Origin: Kamptonema formosum PCC 6407
GTDB taxonomy: Bacteria > Cyanobacteriota > Cyanobacteriia > Cyanobacteriales > Microcoleaceae
Assembly (NCBI RefSeq): GCF_000332155.1
Contig: NZ_KB235903.1
Coordinates: 809,015 to 857,464, forward strand
Direction of reading: 5' to 3'
DNA length: 48,450 nt
The translations under genes were made by a program, and so were the position numbers. Each line of letters begins with the position of its first letter. Position 1 is the stretch's first letter. Positions 26,368 through 35,171 of this stretch are shown in pieces. Below the pieces are notes generated by a model. It was not told the origin of the DNA. It ran no database searches and saw only the letters and a program-made list of their open reading frames with translations.

Positions 26368-28488
26368 ATGCAGATTCGCCACTTATTTAAGAAAAACTTG
26401 TTAATAGCTAGCGCTAGAAAAGCTCAAATATTGTGGCGGAATGCCCGCTTTAAAAGTATGTACTCAAAACTGGCTTTAAACCAGAAAATTATTGTCCCAT
26501 TCCTGTTAGTAATCCTCACTCAGGCAATGGTGTTAATGATTGGCTTTGGCTACTGGTTTTCGAGCAGCCTTGAACAGCAAATGATCGCTGAAGTAGAGAG
26601 TCTTTCATCACTGGTTTTGCGAGACTTTAACCGGGAAGAACAGCACTTGCAGTTGCAAACTAGGCTAGTAGGCGATACAGCGGCGGTTCGCTCGGCAGTA
26701 AATCAGCGCGATACGGTGGCACTCCTCCAGATTTTACTACCTTTAAAAACCACTTTGCAACTGGACTTGATTAAGGTAGTAGACAAAGATGGTGGGGTAC
26801 TAGCGAACTTACAGAATGAAGAATTAGCTGATGCAATACTTAAGGATCAAACAGCCTTCGATCAAGCGCTCAAAGGGGTGTATCTATCTGATTTGTTAAA
26901 TCTAAAGAAACCAGACGGACATTTACAGTCTGTTTTAGTTGGATTTGCACCTGTAAAGTCTAAAGATGGTATTATCGGCGCGATTATTATTGGCACTTTA
27001 ATCAGGGATGATTTACTCAAAAAGCTTACTATTGGTACGCGGGAACACTTGATGGCTTTTAATCAAGATAAAGCTGTAATTGCTTCTACTTTGCCAATAG
27101 TTCGGAGCAATTTTTCTTGGGTTTCACCGCCCCAAGAAGCTCGTCCACAACGAGTTAAGATAGGGGGTGGGGAATATTTTGCTAAAAGTGTAGTGCTTTC
27201 TGGGCTAAATAATTCTTCTCTAACTGTGGTGCTGCTCAATTCTGTTGTGCCTCTAGACGAAGCTAGACAAGCACTATGGAGGCATTTGTCAATCTTTTTC
27301 TTGCTAACTGGGTGTCTCACTACTTTTGTCGGCATTAAGATAGCGCAAACGATCGCTAGCCCTATACAAGCTATCACTAAAGTAGCTCAACAAGCAACGC
27401 GAGAAGCTAATTTTACTGTGCAAGTTCCTGTTACTACTAGCGATGAAGTAGGCTTGTTAGCAATATCATTAAATAGTTTAATTGGGCGGGTCGCAGAACA
27501 TACTCAAGAAATAGAAATGGCTCGTCAGCATTTGGAAAAACGGGTAGAAGAAAGAACAAAAAAACTTTCTCAAAAGCACGATCAACTTTTGCAAACCCAT
27601 CACCAACTGCGCCAAGCCTTGCAAAATCTTCGGGACACTCAAAGCCAATTAATTCAGGCAGAAAAAATGTCGAGTTTGGGTCAGATGGTGGCGGGAGTTG
27701 CCCATGAAATTAATAACCCTCTCAACTTCATTAGCGGCAATCTTAAATATGTTAATAGTTATGTTGAAGACTTAATGAAATTATATCGAGTTTATCAACA
27801 AGAATATACTCTGCCAAATAGTGCTATAGAGAATATTACTGAAGAAATTGACTTTGAATTTATAGTCCATGATTTGACCAAAATTTTGTCTTCTATGAAG
27901 ATGGGTACTGAGCGCATCAGTCAGATTGTGCTGTCTTTACGCAATTTTTCCCGGCTGGATGAAGCGGAACTTAAACGGGTCAATATCCATGAGGGAATTG
28001 ATAGCACTCTATTGATTATTAGCCATAAGATTAAGGAGGGAATTGAAATTATTAAAGATTATGAAACGTTGCCACCTGTGGAGTGCTATCCCGCGCAACT
28101 GAATCAAGTTTTTATGAATATACTTAGCAATGCAATTGATGCTCTCAATTCACAAGAAAATCAGGAAGTCAAGCAAATTATAATTCAGACGGAACTAGAT
28201 CCGCCCCATGCAGAGCAACTGCATAGGGCGTTGGTGCGGGTACGAATTCGAGATAATGGCCCTGGGATTCCTCCCGAACTTAAAAGAAAGATATTTGACC
28301 CATTTTTTACAACGAAGCCGATAGGTCAAGGTACGGGTTTGGGGCTTTCTATTTGCTATCAAATTATTGAAAAGCATCACGGTAAAATTGAGGTAAGTTC
28401 AGAGATTGGGCAAGGGACGGAGTTTACGATCGCGCTTCCAGTTAGTCAGTCTTCAACAGGCCATATCCCAGATAGTGAGAATGTTTAA
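26368..28488 (+). CDS. Transmembrane sensor histidine kinase (Cache-like, HAMP, HisKA, HATPase)
   Basis: A 706-residue membrane kinase. Membrane segment 1 (about 42-65), extracytoplasmic sensor of the double-Cache type (about 66-300; VVDKDGGVLANLQNEELAD and GTLIRDDLL fit Cache strands), segment 2 (about 307-328), HAMP (about 328-380), long coiled coil, then the HisKA domain with VAGVAHEINNPLNF; the phosphorylated residue should be His446. The ATP-binding domain has the N box (NILSNAIDAL), DNGPGIPPELKRKIFDPFFTTK (G1/F) and GTGLGLSICYQII (G2), all intact. This is the cyanobacterial 'HEINNPLNF' class. No response regulator is adjacent; the PstS-like lipoprotein 76 bp upstream is the likely operon partner. 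ATG at 26368, or the Met at residue 31. Confidence 0.93.
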   Translation: MQIRHLFKKNLLIASARKAQILWRNARFKSMYSKLALNQKIIVPFLLVILTQAMVLMIGFGYWFSSSLEQQMIAEVESLSSLVLRDFNREEQHLQLQTRLVGDTAAVRSAVNQRDTVALLQILLPLKTTLQLDLIKVVDKDGGVLANLQNEELADAILKDQTAFDQALKGVYLSDLLNLKKPDGHLQSVLVGFAPVKSKDGIIGAIIIGTLIRDDLLKKLTIGTREHLMAFNQDKAVIASTLPIVRSNFSWVSPPQEARPQRVKIGGGEYFAKSVVLSGLNNSSLTVVLLNSVVPLDEARQALWRHLSIFFLLTGCLTTFVGIKIAQTIASPIQAITKVAQQATREANFTVQVPVTTSDEVGLLAISLNSLIGRVAEHTQEIEMARQHLEKRVEERTKKLSQKHDQLLQTHHQLRQALQNLRDTQSQLIQAEKMSSLGQMVAGVAHEINNPLNFISGNLKYVNSYVEDLMKLYRVYQQEYTLPNSAIENITEEIDFEFIVHDLTKILSSMKMGTERISQIVLSLRNFSRLDEAELKRVNIHEGIDSTLLIISHKIKEGIEIIKDYETLPPVECYPAQLNQVFMNILSNAIDALNSQENQEVKQIIIQTELDPPHAEQLHRALVRVRIRDNGPGIPPELKRKIFDPFFTTKPIGQGTGLGLSICYQIIEKHHGKIEVSSEIGQGTEFTIALPVSQSSTGHIPDSENV

Positions 28489-28840
28489 GTGCTGAGAATT
28501 CTGCACTCATCAGGTAACGGCGCTGTCTGGGCGGTTTAAGGATAGCGCTGAGGCGGCGACGCTACGAAGGATTCGGTATCCTGGGTATCTAAGCTTGTGA
28601 GCGATCGCGCACAACAGCAGTAATGGCATTATGACAGTTGAAGGGGTGGACTCTAGGAGTATGCCTCATCAAAAATCTAATATCGCCTGAGAATCAGCCC
28701 CATCTAGGGTAGACTGCGATCTATAAGGTCGCGATCGCAGCTTAAGATCCTGAGACACTTGAGGAAGTACAACAAAAACCCCTAACATTCAAAAGCCCTT
28801 CGGCTTCAATAAATATAAGTTAAACAACTCGGTAGGTGTT
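28489..28840. other. Gene-free 352 bp, probably the promoter region of the SLH gene
   Basis: I see no gene, tRNA or known RNA. It contains three HIP1-type sites and an inverted repeat CTGCGATC (28714-28721)/GATCGCAG (28733-28740) about 100 bp before the next start codon. The ATG at 28841 is preceded by CGGTAGGTGTT, with AGG about 6 bases upstream as a weak ribosome site. A near-palindromic AGCCCTTCGGCTT at about 28793-28805 could be a small hairpin in the leader. Confidence 0.45.
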
Positions 28841-30028
28841 ATGAGAATTTCGTTTAAGAAAACAATTGCAACTTTGGCCACTTCGGCACTTTTGACAATC
28901 GGCGCAGTCAGTTCTGCGATCGCATTCACTTTTGACCAAACAGAAATCGAGCAAGCTAATGTCGCTGCCATTGCTCAACCCCGCCAAGATGGTAGTTACC
29001 AATTGCTGATTATAGAACAAATACCCAACAAGCGGCAGTGCTGGAGTGAAAGTGGCAGTCGCCCCATCATCGTCAATCCATTGTTAATGAACTTTGATTT
29101 TACCAATGATTGCAGACGCGCCACTGATAGCAACGGCTTTTCTATCCGCATGGGCGGTACTGATTTAGCATTGAAATATAGCTTGAGTTTGCAGAATGTT
29201 AACGGGGATGTGATACTGGTAGGGACTCCGAGCGATCGCAACGCTCAGCCAATAGCGATCGGCAGAACTCAGGGAACTATTAATGGCTTTATGAAAGTTA
29301 TTTTAGAACCTGGCTGGCGCTTCACCAAAAGATCGTATCAAGGTAAAACATTAGGACATTTTTATTTCACCAGCAATCAGCTTGCACCGGGAAGTACAGA
29401 CACCGGAGGCGGTACGGTCGATCCTTCACCAACATTCAAAGATATTGCTAACGATATCTACGCTGCGGAAATTAAAGAAGCTGTTGCCCTTGGATTTGTG
29501 GCCGGTTTCTCTGAGGACAATACTTTCCGGCCTCAACTTGCTTTAACTAGAGAGCAATTAGTCTCTTTAGTATTAGAATCTTTGAAAGGAATACAAGGCG
29601 CTAATATTGTGATTCCTACTCAAGCATCTTCTCGCCCTTATAGCGATGTTGAAACTACCCGCTGGAGTGCAGCTAAAATTCAATTTGCGCGAGATAAGAA
29701 CATCGTTAGCGGCTATAAAGATGGCACTTTCAAACCAACTCAACCAGTCACTCGCGCTGAATTAATGGCTGTGATGCGTCGCGCGGCAGAATTTGGTTTA
29801 TCTGCGCGGGGAATGAGCCCAGTATTAACTCCTAAACAATCGCCGACTAATTTCTCTGATATTCAGAGTCACTGGGCTGCTGCTACTATTAGCCAAATGT
29901 CTTCTTATTGTAAGGTAGCTTCTCCGGTTAATGAAGTTGGGAGCCAGTTTTCTCCTGATAGTTCTGCCAAGCGGAATTATGCAGCGGCGGCTACTTTGCG
30001 GATGCTCAAATGCGTGAAAGGTCAATAA
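28841..30028 (+). CDS. Exported DUF3747 protein with C-terminal S-layer homology repeats
   Basis: A 395-residue secreted protein. The signal peptide is residues 1-28 (Lys-rich start, LATSALLTIGAVSSAIA, cleavage after AIA). The mature N-terminal domain (FTFDQTEIEQANVAAIAQP...SYQLLIIEQIPNKRQCW, then GWRFTKRSYQGKTLGHFYF) matches the cyanobacterial DUF3747 family. A Gly-rich linker leads to three SLH units at about residues 200-255, 268-320 and 335-390; the third lacks the usual central motif and is degenerate. SLH repeats bind peptidoglycan-linked polymers, so the protein is probably held in the periplasm or cell wall. Possible role: cell-surface or wall structure. A terminator-like hairpin at 30054 follows. 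Confidence 0.9.
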   Translation: MRISFKKTIATLATSALLTIGAVSSAIAFTFDQTEIEQANVAAIAQPRQDGSYQLLIIEQIPNKRQCWSESGSRPIIVNPLLMNFDFTNDCRRATDSNGFSIRMGGTDLALKYSLSLQNVNGDVILVGTPSDRNAQPIAIGRTQGTINGFMKVILEPGWRFTKRSYQGKTLGHFYFTSNQLAPGSTDTGGGTVDPSPTFKDIANDIYAAEIKEAVALGFVAGFSEDNTFRPQLALTREQLVSLVLESLKGIQGANIVIPTQASSRPYSDVETTRWSAAKIQFARDKNIVSGYKDGTFKPTQPVTRAELMAVMRRAAEFGLSARGMSPVLTPKQSPTNFSDIQSHWAAATISQMSSYCKVASPVNEVGSQFSPDSSAKRNYAAAATLRMLKCVKGQ

Positions 30029-30053
30029 TTAAGTGGATGTAATTACAGGTGGT

Positions 30054-30080
30054 GGTGGGCAATGCCCACCCTACATTTTT
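30054..30080. terminator. GGTGGGC-AAT-GCCCACC hairpin with T-run, between convergent genes
   Basis: A 7-bp perfect stem (30054-30060 with 30064-30070) is followed on the plus strand by CTACATTTTT. It can end the SLH-protein transcript and lies just past the stop of the pentapeptide gene on the other strand. The GTGGGCATTGCCCAC core is also a dispersed repeat in cyanobacteria; a relative is at 18579. Confidence 0.7.
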
Positions 30081-32073
30081 ATTCATGAGTAGATCCATCT
30101 GGCATAATTGTGCCAGTGAGCTTGGCATTTTCAAAGTTAGCGCCCCCTATTTTTGCATCTGTTAAGTTAGCACCAGATAAGTCTGCACAGCTTAAGTTTG
30201 CTGCGCGGAGGTCGGCTGAAATTAGGTCAGCGCCACCCAGTTTTGCATAATTTAAAGATACTTGCCGCAAATCAGCTTCAGTTAAGTCTGCTGTAGTTAA
30301 ATTAGCGCTATTTAATTTTGCATCACTCAAGTTAACTTGTCTCAAATTAGCTCTACTCAAATTAGTACTCTCTAGGTTTACTCCTTGAAGTTTTGCCCCA
30401 CTCAAATTCGCATCTCTCAAATCGGAACCACTAAATCTTACTGAACTCAAATTAGCCCCTTGTAAATCTGCTCCCATCAATTTAATATTGGTTAAGTCCC
30501 TATCAGTTATATTGGCATTTTGTAGCGATCCATAAGGAACAAGTAAATAAGCACCAGCTTTCACAGGATCAAAATCAATAGGAAATAAAGTTGCTTCATT
30601 ACAAATCGCTCCTTGAAGCTCAACTCCATTGAGATTTGCTCCATCAAAATTTGCTTCTAACAGGTTAGCATTGCTCAGATTTGCATTCGTCAAATCGGTA
30701 TTTCTTAAATCTACTTTCCTCAAATATAGTCCGCTTAAGTTAGCTTGAACAAGGCTTGCATCGCTGAATTTTGTTCCTATACTAAGTTTGGCACCACTGA
30801 GGTTTGCACCATTCAAATCAGCCTCAGTGAAATTTGCATATTCTAGTCTAGCTCCTCTTAAACTTGCCTTCCTTAATTTGGCTTTCTCTAGTTTAGCCGA
30901 TTGTAAGTTACCATTAGAAAGATTGACACCGCATAAATTAGCCTCACTAAAATTTGTGCCGCCAGGAAAACTCGCATCTCTCATATCTGCTCCTTTCAAA
31001 TTTGCCCCACTAAGATTTACATATTGCCAACTTACACCAATCAAATTAGCTTTATTCAAATTAGCATTACTCAAGTTAACATTAGCTAGGTTTTTAGTTC
31101 TTAGATCAGCACCAGCTAAATTAATCCCAGCAAAATCTCTTTCTCCCTGCTTGTAACGCTTCCAAAACTCCTCAACACTAACAACAGGTTCCAGACATTC
31201 TTCAGACTCATCCTCCACATCCTCACAGCTATCCTCTAAAGCAATATCTTCAGTATCCGCCGCCAATCCTTCCAAATAATCGGCTCGATCCAAGTAATCC
31301 GAACTCGCGACAAACCGCCTCTCAATCTCATCCTCACTTAATACTTCACTGCTGTCAAATCGCTCAATTAACTGCTTGATAATGTGGGAATCATTTGTGC
31401 GAATTCCCACTTCCCTTTCTGCACTTTGATCGCCATTAGTCAGCAAATTATGACTCCCCAACATCGCAAAACTGGAATCGCATACTAAAAAGTTCTCGTG
31501 AGTTCCCAATAAATCCAGACAAAATCGATCGGGATATTCACTAGCTAATTCTTGTAAATCTGCCAAAGCATTATAGCGCCATCCCTTACCGATATTTTGC
31601 CGATCTCCCAGATAACCCCAACCAATATCGATCAAACATCCTCGGTTCAAACACTCCCTAAATTTTTGCAGTAATTCATCATTAATGCTATTACAATTAA
31701 GCCAAGGGCAGACAATAATTACCCGTTCTTGTGCTATTGATAAAGCCTCCATCAACACAGCACGACTATTGAGGCGATCGCATACTAACTGATACTGAAA
31801 ATCAAACTCTTCAGCCTGACTATCAACCTCTATCGGCGGCTCGGGAATAATTGCTTGCTCCCCATTCTCTAAATTAAATCTTTGTTGAAGTATCGCAACT
31901 TCAGCCATCAAACTTTCTAACTGTCGCGCTTCATAACGTTCATTAAATAGTTGCTCGTGAGCTTCTAACCGCTGCTTAAGTTTGGCTATATATCTTTTCA
32001 GGATAACCTGGTTTTCTTCAAGCTGCAATACTCTCGCATTTAAGGATGATAAATCTAATTCTTCCTGTGACAT
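30079..32073 (-). CDS. Coiled coil-PLD-like-pentapeptide repeat fusion protein
   Basis: A 664-residue cytoplasmic fusion. Residues 1-65 form a coiled coil. Residues about 95-245 match the phospholipase D-like phosphodiesterase fold (VIIVCPWLNCNSINDELLQKF, GSHNLLTNGDQSAEREVGI), but the single HKD site reads HENFLVCD: His192 and Asp199 are present and the Lys is Asn194, so catalysis is doubtful. After an acidic linker with an effector-like 'VSVEEFWKRYKQGERDFAGINLAGADL' join, residues about 315-660 form a right-handed beta-helix of A(D/N)LXX pentapeptides in two blocks split by a short non-repeat loop (about 505-525). Role unknown; such proteins often bind DNA-like surfaces or partner proteins. 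The start ATG at 32073 is clear. The fusion is unusual and may be a regulator or sensor of nucleic-acid ends. Confidence 0.87.
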   Translation of the reverse strand: MSQEELDLSSLNARVLQLEENQVILKRYIAKLKQRLEAHEQLFNERYEARQLESLMAEVAILQQRFNLENGEQAIIPEPPIEVDSQAEEFDFQYQLVCDRLNSRAVLMEALSIAQERVIIVCPWLNCNSINDELLQKFRECLNRGCLIDIGWGYLGDRQNIGKGWRYNALADLQELASEYPDRFCLDLLGTHENFLVCDSSFAMLGSHNLLTNGDQSAEREVGIRTNDSHIIKQLIERFDSSEVLSEDEIERRFVASSDYLDRADYLEGLAADTEDIALEDSCEDVEDESEECLEPVVSVEEFWKRYKQGERDFAGINLAGADLRTKNLANVNLSNANLNKANLIGVSWQYVNLSGANLKGADMRDASFPGGTNFSEANLCGVNLSNGNLQSAKLEKAKLRKASLRGARLEYANFTEADLNGANLSGAKLSIGTKFSDASLVQANLSGLYLRKVDLRNTDLTNANLSNANLLEANFDGANLNGVELQGAICNEATLFPIDFDPVKAGAYLLVPYGSLQNANITDRDLTNIKLMGADLQGANLSSVRFSGSDLRDANLSGAKLQGVNLESTNLSRANLRQVNLSDAKLNSANLTTADLTEADLRQVSLNYAKLGGADLISADLRAANLSCADLSGANLTDAKIGGANFENAKLTGTIMPDGSTHE

Positions 32074-32180
32074 ACTGCTACCCTAAAATTAACAAAAAGT
32101 CAATATTCATAATATGGCTAAGGACTTGATTGTGGTGTGGGGTGGGTTTTTTAGCCTTTGCTGTACTGTTTAAACCTGTT

Positions 32181-32197
32181 GGCGAACCCGCCCCTAC
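32181..32197. repeat. Dispersed repeat GGCGAACCCGCCCCTAC (copy 1)
   Basis: A 17-bp sequence that recurs with one change at 44715-44731. It lies in the gap between the pentapeptide gene and the HigA-like gene. GTAGGGGCGGGTTCGCC-type sequences are commonly dispersed in filamentous cyanobacteria. Confidence 0.7.
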
Positions 32198-32222
32198 AAC
32201 TTTTTGACAATTGTGGAAGATA

Positions 32223-32591
32223 TCAAACATTGCCAACCTCTGCCAAGTCAGCAACTGGCTCAATATTTTCCCCTTCCACTTGTTCCGCTTCAGCCACCGA
32301 AACTGTTAACTTTAATCCCAAAGTATTTAGCCAATTTGCTAACGCATAAATCGTTTCACTGCCTTTGCCAGACAACAAATTATCTAATTTTTCCAAATGC
32401 AATTTAGCATCTTCAGCCGACATATTTTGTTCCCCCAGAGCCTCAAATACATCTCTCATTGCATTTCGCATAATTCCCAGTTCCAAATCTCCTTCTTCCT
32501 CTTCAAAAATGACAGTAAGGTAAGCAGCAGCAAATACAAAATCTTTCAGAGATTGAATCTTATAAGGATGGTAAGGCAAACTTTTAGGCAT
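32223..32591 (-). CDS. HigA-like antitoxin/DNA-binding protein of a toxin-antitoxin pair
   Basis: A 122-residue helix-rich acidic protein (LPYHPYKIQSLKDFVFAAAYLTVIFEEEEGDLEL..., then AMRDVFEALGEQNMSAEDAKLHLEKLDNLL, GSETIYALANWLNTLGLKLTV). The opening matches the addiction-module antidote family (HigA/'putative addiction module antidote'), normally a helix-turn-helix repressor of the operon; here the helix-turn-helix region is divergent, so DNA binding is not certain. The ATG at 32591 lies inside the last codons of the toxin gene: an 8-bp overlap ensures coupled translation. Toxin-first order with antitoxin downstream fits higBA. The C-terminal 25 residues are a low-complexity acidic tail. Confidence 0.75.
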   Translation of the reverse strand: MPKSLPYHPYKIQSLKDFVFAAAYLTVIFEEEEGDLELGIMRNAMRDVFEALGEQNMSAEDAKLHLEKLDNLLSGKGSETIYALANWLNTLGLKLTVSVAEAEQVEGENIEPVADLAEVGNV

Positions 32592-32922
32592 TTTCTCTAC
32601 TCCTGTATTCTATCCAAAATTCCTTAGCCGTTTGAATATCTTGCTCTTGAGTGCTTTTATCTCCACCACATAGCAGAAGCACTATAGTTGCTCCTACTTG
32701 TCCAAAATAGACCCGATAGCCAGGGCCAAAATCAATTCTAAATTCCCAGACTCCCTCTCCCAGGGAGCGATAGTCTCCAAGGTTGCCACTGCTAACCCGC
32801 TCAAGCCTTTTAACAATCTTAGCTTTGCCTTTAAAGTCGCGGAGGGAGTCTAACCACTCCGAGAAAGGAATCCTGCCATCTGGGGTGGCATAACGCTGAA
32901 TTTCCCTCGGTGTTACTTCCAT
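32584..32922 (-). CDS. HigB/RelE-superfamily toxin (addiction-module killer protein)
   Basis: A 112-residue protein of the RelE/ParE fold, closest to the TIGR02683 'addiction module killer' group. The visible family pattern is YATPDGRIPFSEWLDSLRD, KGKAKIVKRLERVSSGNLGDYRSLGEGVWEFRIDFGPGYRVYF and a hydrophobic strand followed by CGGDKSTQEQDIQTAKEFW. Such toxins usually cleave mRNA at the ribosome. The frame opens at a TTG at 32952, but family sequence starts at the ATG at 32922 (MEVTPREIQRY), which I use. It is followed with an 8-bp overlap by the HigA-like gene. Family call good; activity not proven. Confidence 0.88.
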   Translation of the reverse strand: MEVTPREIQRYATPDGRIPFSEWLDSLRDFKGKAKIVKRLERVSSGNLGDYRSLGEGVWEFRIDFGPGYRVYFGQVGATIVLLLCGGDKSTQEQDIQTAKEFWIEYRSRENA

Positions 32923-33045
32923 AATCTTGATTGTAGCCGCTGAGCACTCCAAAATAATACAGCCGCCCTACACACCCCTTGACCACATAAGCTATAATTG
33001 TTAAGAAATCTTTAGTTAACGCTCTGAACGTCCCAGACGCAATTT

Positions 33046-34836
33046 ATGAGTCTTCCCATTCGCAACATAGCTATCATCGCCCACGTAGATCACGGCAAAA
33101 CTACCCTTGTAGACGCTCTACTCCGACAATCCGGCATCTTCCGTGAAGGGGAAGAAATTCCAGATTGCGTCATGGACTCCAATGACATTGAGCGGGAACG
33201 CGGTATCACCATCCTTTCCAAAAATACAGCCGTTACCTACAAAGAAACTCTAATTAATATCGTCGATACCCCCGGACACGCTGACTTCGGTGGCGAAGTT
33301 GAGCGAGTGCTCGGTATGGTAGACGGTTGTTTATTGATTGTCGATGCCAATGAAGGGCCAATGCCACAAACTCGGTTTGTACTCAAAAAAGCCTTAGAAA
33401 AAGGACTGCGACCGATTGTTTTTGTCAACAAAATTGACCGCGAACGAGCTGACCCCCACAAAGCAGTTGATAAAGTTTTAGATTTATTTCTTGAACTCGG
33501 TGCTGATGACGATCAGTGTGAATTTCCCTACTTATTCGGTTCGGGTTTAGCGGGTTATTCCAAAAAACACCTCGAAGATGAAGGTGTGGACATGAAACCT
33601 CTATTTGAAGAAATCTTAGACCATGTTCCGCCACCAGTTGGCGATCCAGAAAAGCCGCTACAATTGCAAGTTACGACTTTGGATTATTCCGAATATGTGG
33701 GACGAATTGTGATCGGCCGCATTCATAATGGTACGATTAAAATGGGTCAGCAAGCTGCTTTAATCACAGAAAGTGGCGCAATTATCAAATCCAAGATTAC
33801 AAAATTAATGGGATTTGATGGTTTAAAGCGGATTGATATCCCAGAATCTTCTGCTGGTAATATTGTCGCAGTGGCAGGTTTTGCTGAGGCGAATATTGGC
33901 GAGACGATAACTTGTCCCAACGATCCGCAAGCTTTACCGTTGATTAAGGTTGACGAACCGACTTTGCAGATGACGTTTTCGGTGAATGATTCGCCGTTTG
34001 CTGGTCAAGAAGGGAAGTTGGTGACATCTCGACAAGTACGCGATCGCTTAATGCGAGAATTAGAAACTAACGTGGCCTTGCGCGTAGAAGAAACCGACTC
34101 TCCTGATAAGTTTTTAGTATCGGGACGCGGGGAATTACACCTGGGTATTTTAATTGAAAATATGCGCCGGGAAGGTTACGAGTTCCAAGTTTCTCAACCA
34201 CAAGTTATCTATCGTGAAGTTGCTGGCAAAATCTGCGAACCTTTTGAGTGTTTAGTCTTAGACGTACCCGAAGAAGCTGTGGGTGGTTGTATCGAACGTC
34301 TCGGCCAACGCAAGGGAGAAATGCAGGATATGCACGTTGGTGGAAATGGCCGCACTCAAATAGAATTTTCAATTCCCGCACGCGGTTTGATTGGGTTCCG
34401 AGGCGAGTTTATGCGTTTGACTCGCGGCGCTGGAATTATGAATCATAGTTTCCTAGATTATCGCCCGCTTGGTGGTGAAATTGCAGCTCGTCGCAATGGA
34501 GTTTTGATTTCTTTTGAAGAGGGAATCGCTACCTATTATTCATTGCAAAATGCTGAAGATCGCGGTGTCTTTTTCATCACTCCCGGAACCAAGGTTTATC
34601 GGGGGATGATTATTGGTGAAAATAATCGCGGTGAAGATTTGGAACTCAATATTTGCAAGTCGAAGCAGTTAACTAATCACCGGGCCTCTGGCGGTGAGGA
34701 ATTAGTACAATTGCAAGCACCTGTAGATATGAGTTTGGAACGTGCTTTGGAGTATATTGGGCCCGATGAATTGGTGGAGGTAACGCCTCAGTCAATTCGC
34801 TTGCGGAAGGTGAGTAAGAAGTTGGTGAAGCGTTAA
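33046..34836 (+). CDS. typA: Ribosome-associated translational GTPase TypA/BipA
   Basis: A 596-residue GTPase of the EF-G-like family that helps late ribosome assembly and stress tolerance. G1 AHVDHGKT at residues 12-19, G2 ERGITI, G3 DTPGHADF and G4 NKIDR are all present, followed by domains II and III and the TypA-specific C-terminal domain ([48 protein letters not shown]-type ending). Normal length. The start codon at 33046 follows the GGACG/ACGCAATTT leader without a strong ribosome site. The gene is followed by a good terminator at 34842. It is monocistronic. Confidence 0.98.
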   Translation: MSLPIRNIAIIAHVDHGKTTLVDALLRQSGIFREGEEIPDCVMDSNDIERERGITILSKNTAVTYKETLINIVDTPGHADFGGEVERVLGMVDGCLLIVDANEGPMPQTRFVLKKALEKGLRPIVFVNKIDRERADPHKAVDKVLDLFLELGADDDQCEFPYLFGSGLAGYSKKHLEDEGVDMKPLFEEILDHVPPPVGDPEKPLQLQVTTLDYSEYVGRIVIGRIHNGTIKMGQQAALITESGAIIKSKITKLMGFDGLKRIDIPESSAGNIVAVAGFAEANIGETITCPNDPQALPLIKVDEPTLQMTFSVNDSPFAGQEGKLVTSRQVRDRLMRELETNVALRVEETDSPDKFLVSGRGELHLGILIENMRREGYEFQVSQPQVIYREVAGKICEPFECLVLDVPEEAVGGCIERLGQRKGEMQDMHVGGNGRTQIEFSIPARGLIGFRGEFMRLTRGAGIMNHSFLDYRPLGGEIAARRNGVLISFEEGIATYYSLQNAEDRGVFFITPGTKVYRGMIIGENNRGEDLELNICKSKQLTNHRASGGEELVQLQAPVDMSLERALEYIGPDELVEVTPQSIRLRKVSKKLVKR

Positions 34837-34841
34837 AATTT

Positions 34842-34870
34842 AAGGGTGGGTAATTCCCACCCTTTGTTTT
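34842..34870 (+). terminator. Rho-independent terminator after typA
   Basis: AAGGGTGGG (34842-34850) and CCCACCCTT (34856-34864) form a perfect 9-bp stem with a TAATT loop, followed by TGTTTTC. It starts 6 bp after the typA stop codon. Confidence 0.85.
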
Positions 34871-35171
34871 CTGGGTAAAAAAGTGCGGCGGAAGTTATAA
34901 AGTTTATAGATACTATAACTGAGCTTGTAATCGCTCTCCAGCATCAGATATTATAAGAAGAGCTGTGAATCGCTCGAAAATTTTTAATTATAGCTATGTG
35001 CGATGCGTGAAAAGATAAATATACTATCTAACTATAGCATGATAACAACACTAAAACCTAACTCAATTCAGTAAATAGGTAAATATTAAAGACTAGGCGC
35101 GATCGCGAACTCTCCTAATCCCAATAATATGTTTTAATAAATACTTACAGAAAACTTAAACCAGAGCATCC
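34871..35171. other. AT-rich gap before the ParA gene, presumed promoter region
   Basis: About 300 bp with no gene or RNA that I can support. It is AT-rich, with two HIP1-type sites (one a CGCGATCGCG at about 35098). The parA ATG at 35172 is preceded by AAACCAGAGCATCC, so a ribosome site is weak; AGAG lies about 9 bases upstream. Confidence 0.4.

Noticed and set aside
30788-31156. A 122-codon frame opposite the pentapeptide gene
   Set aside because: It is the antisense of pentapeptide repeats, which have regular codon patterns that keep the other strand open.
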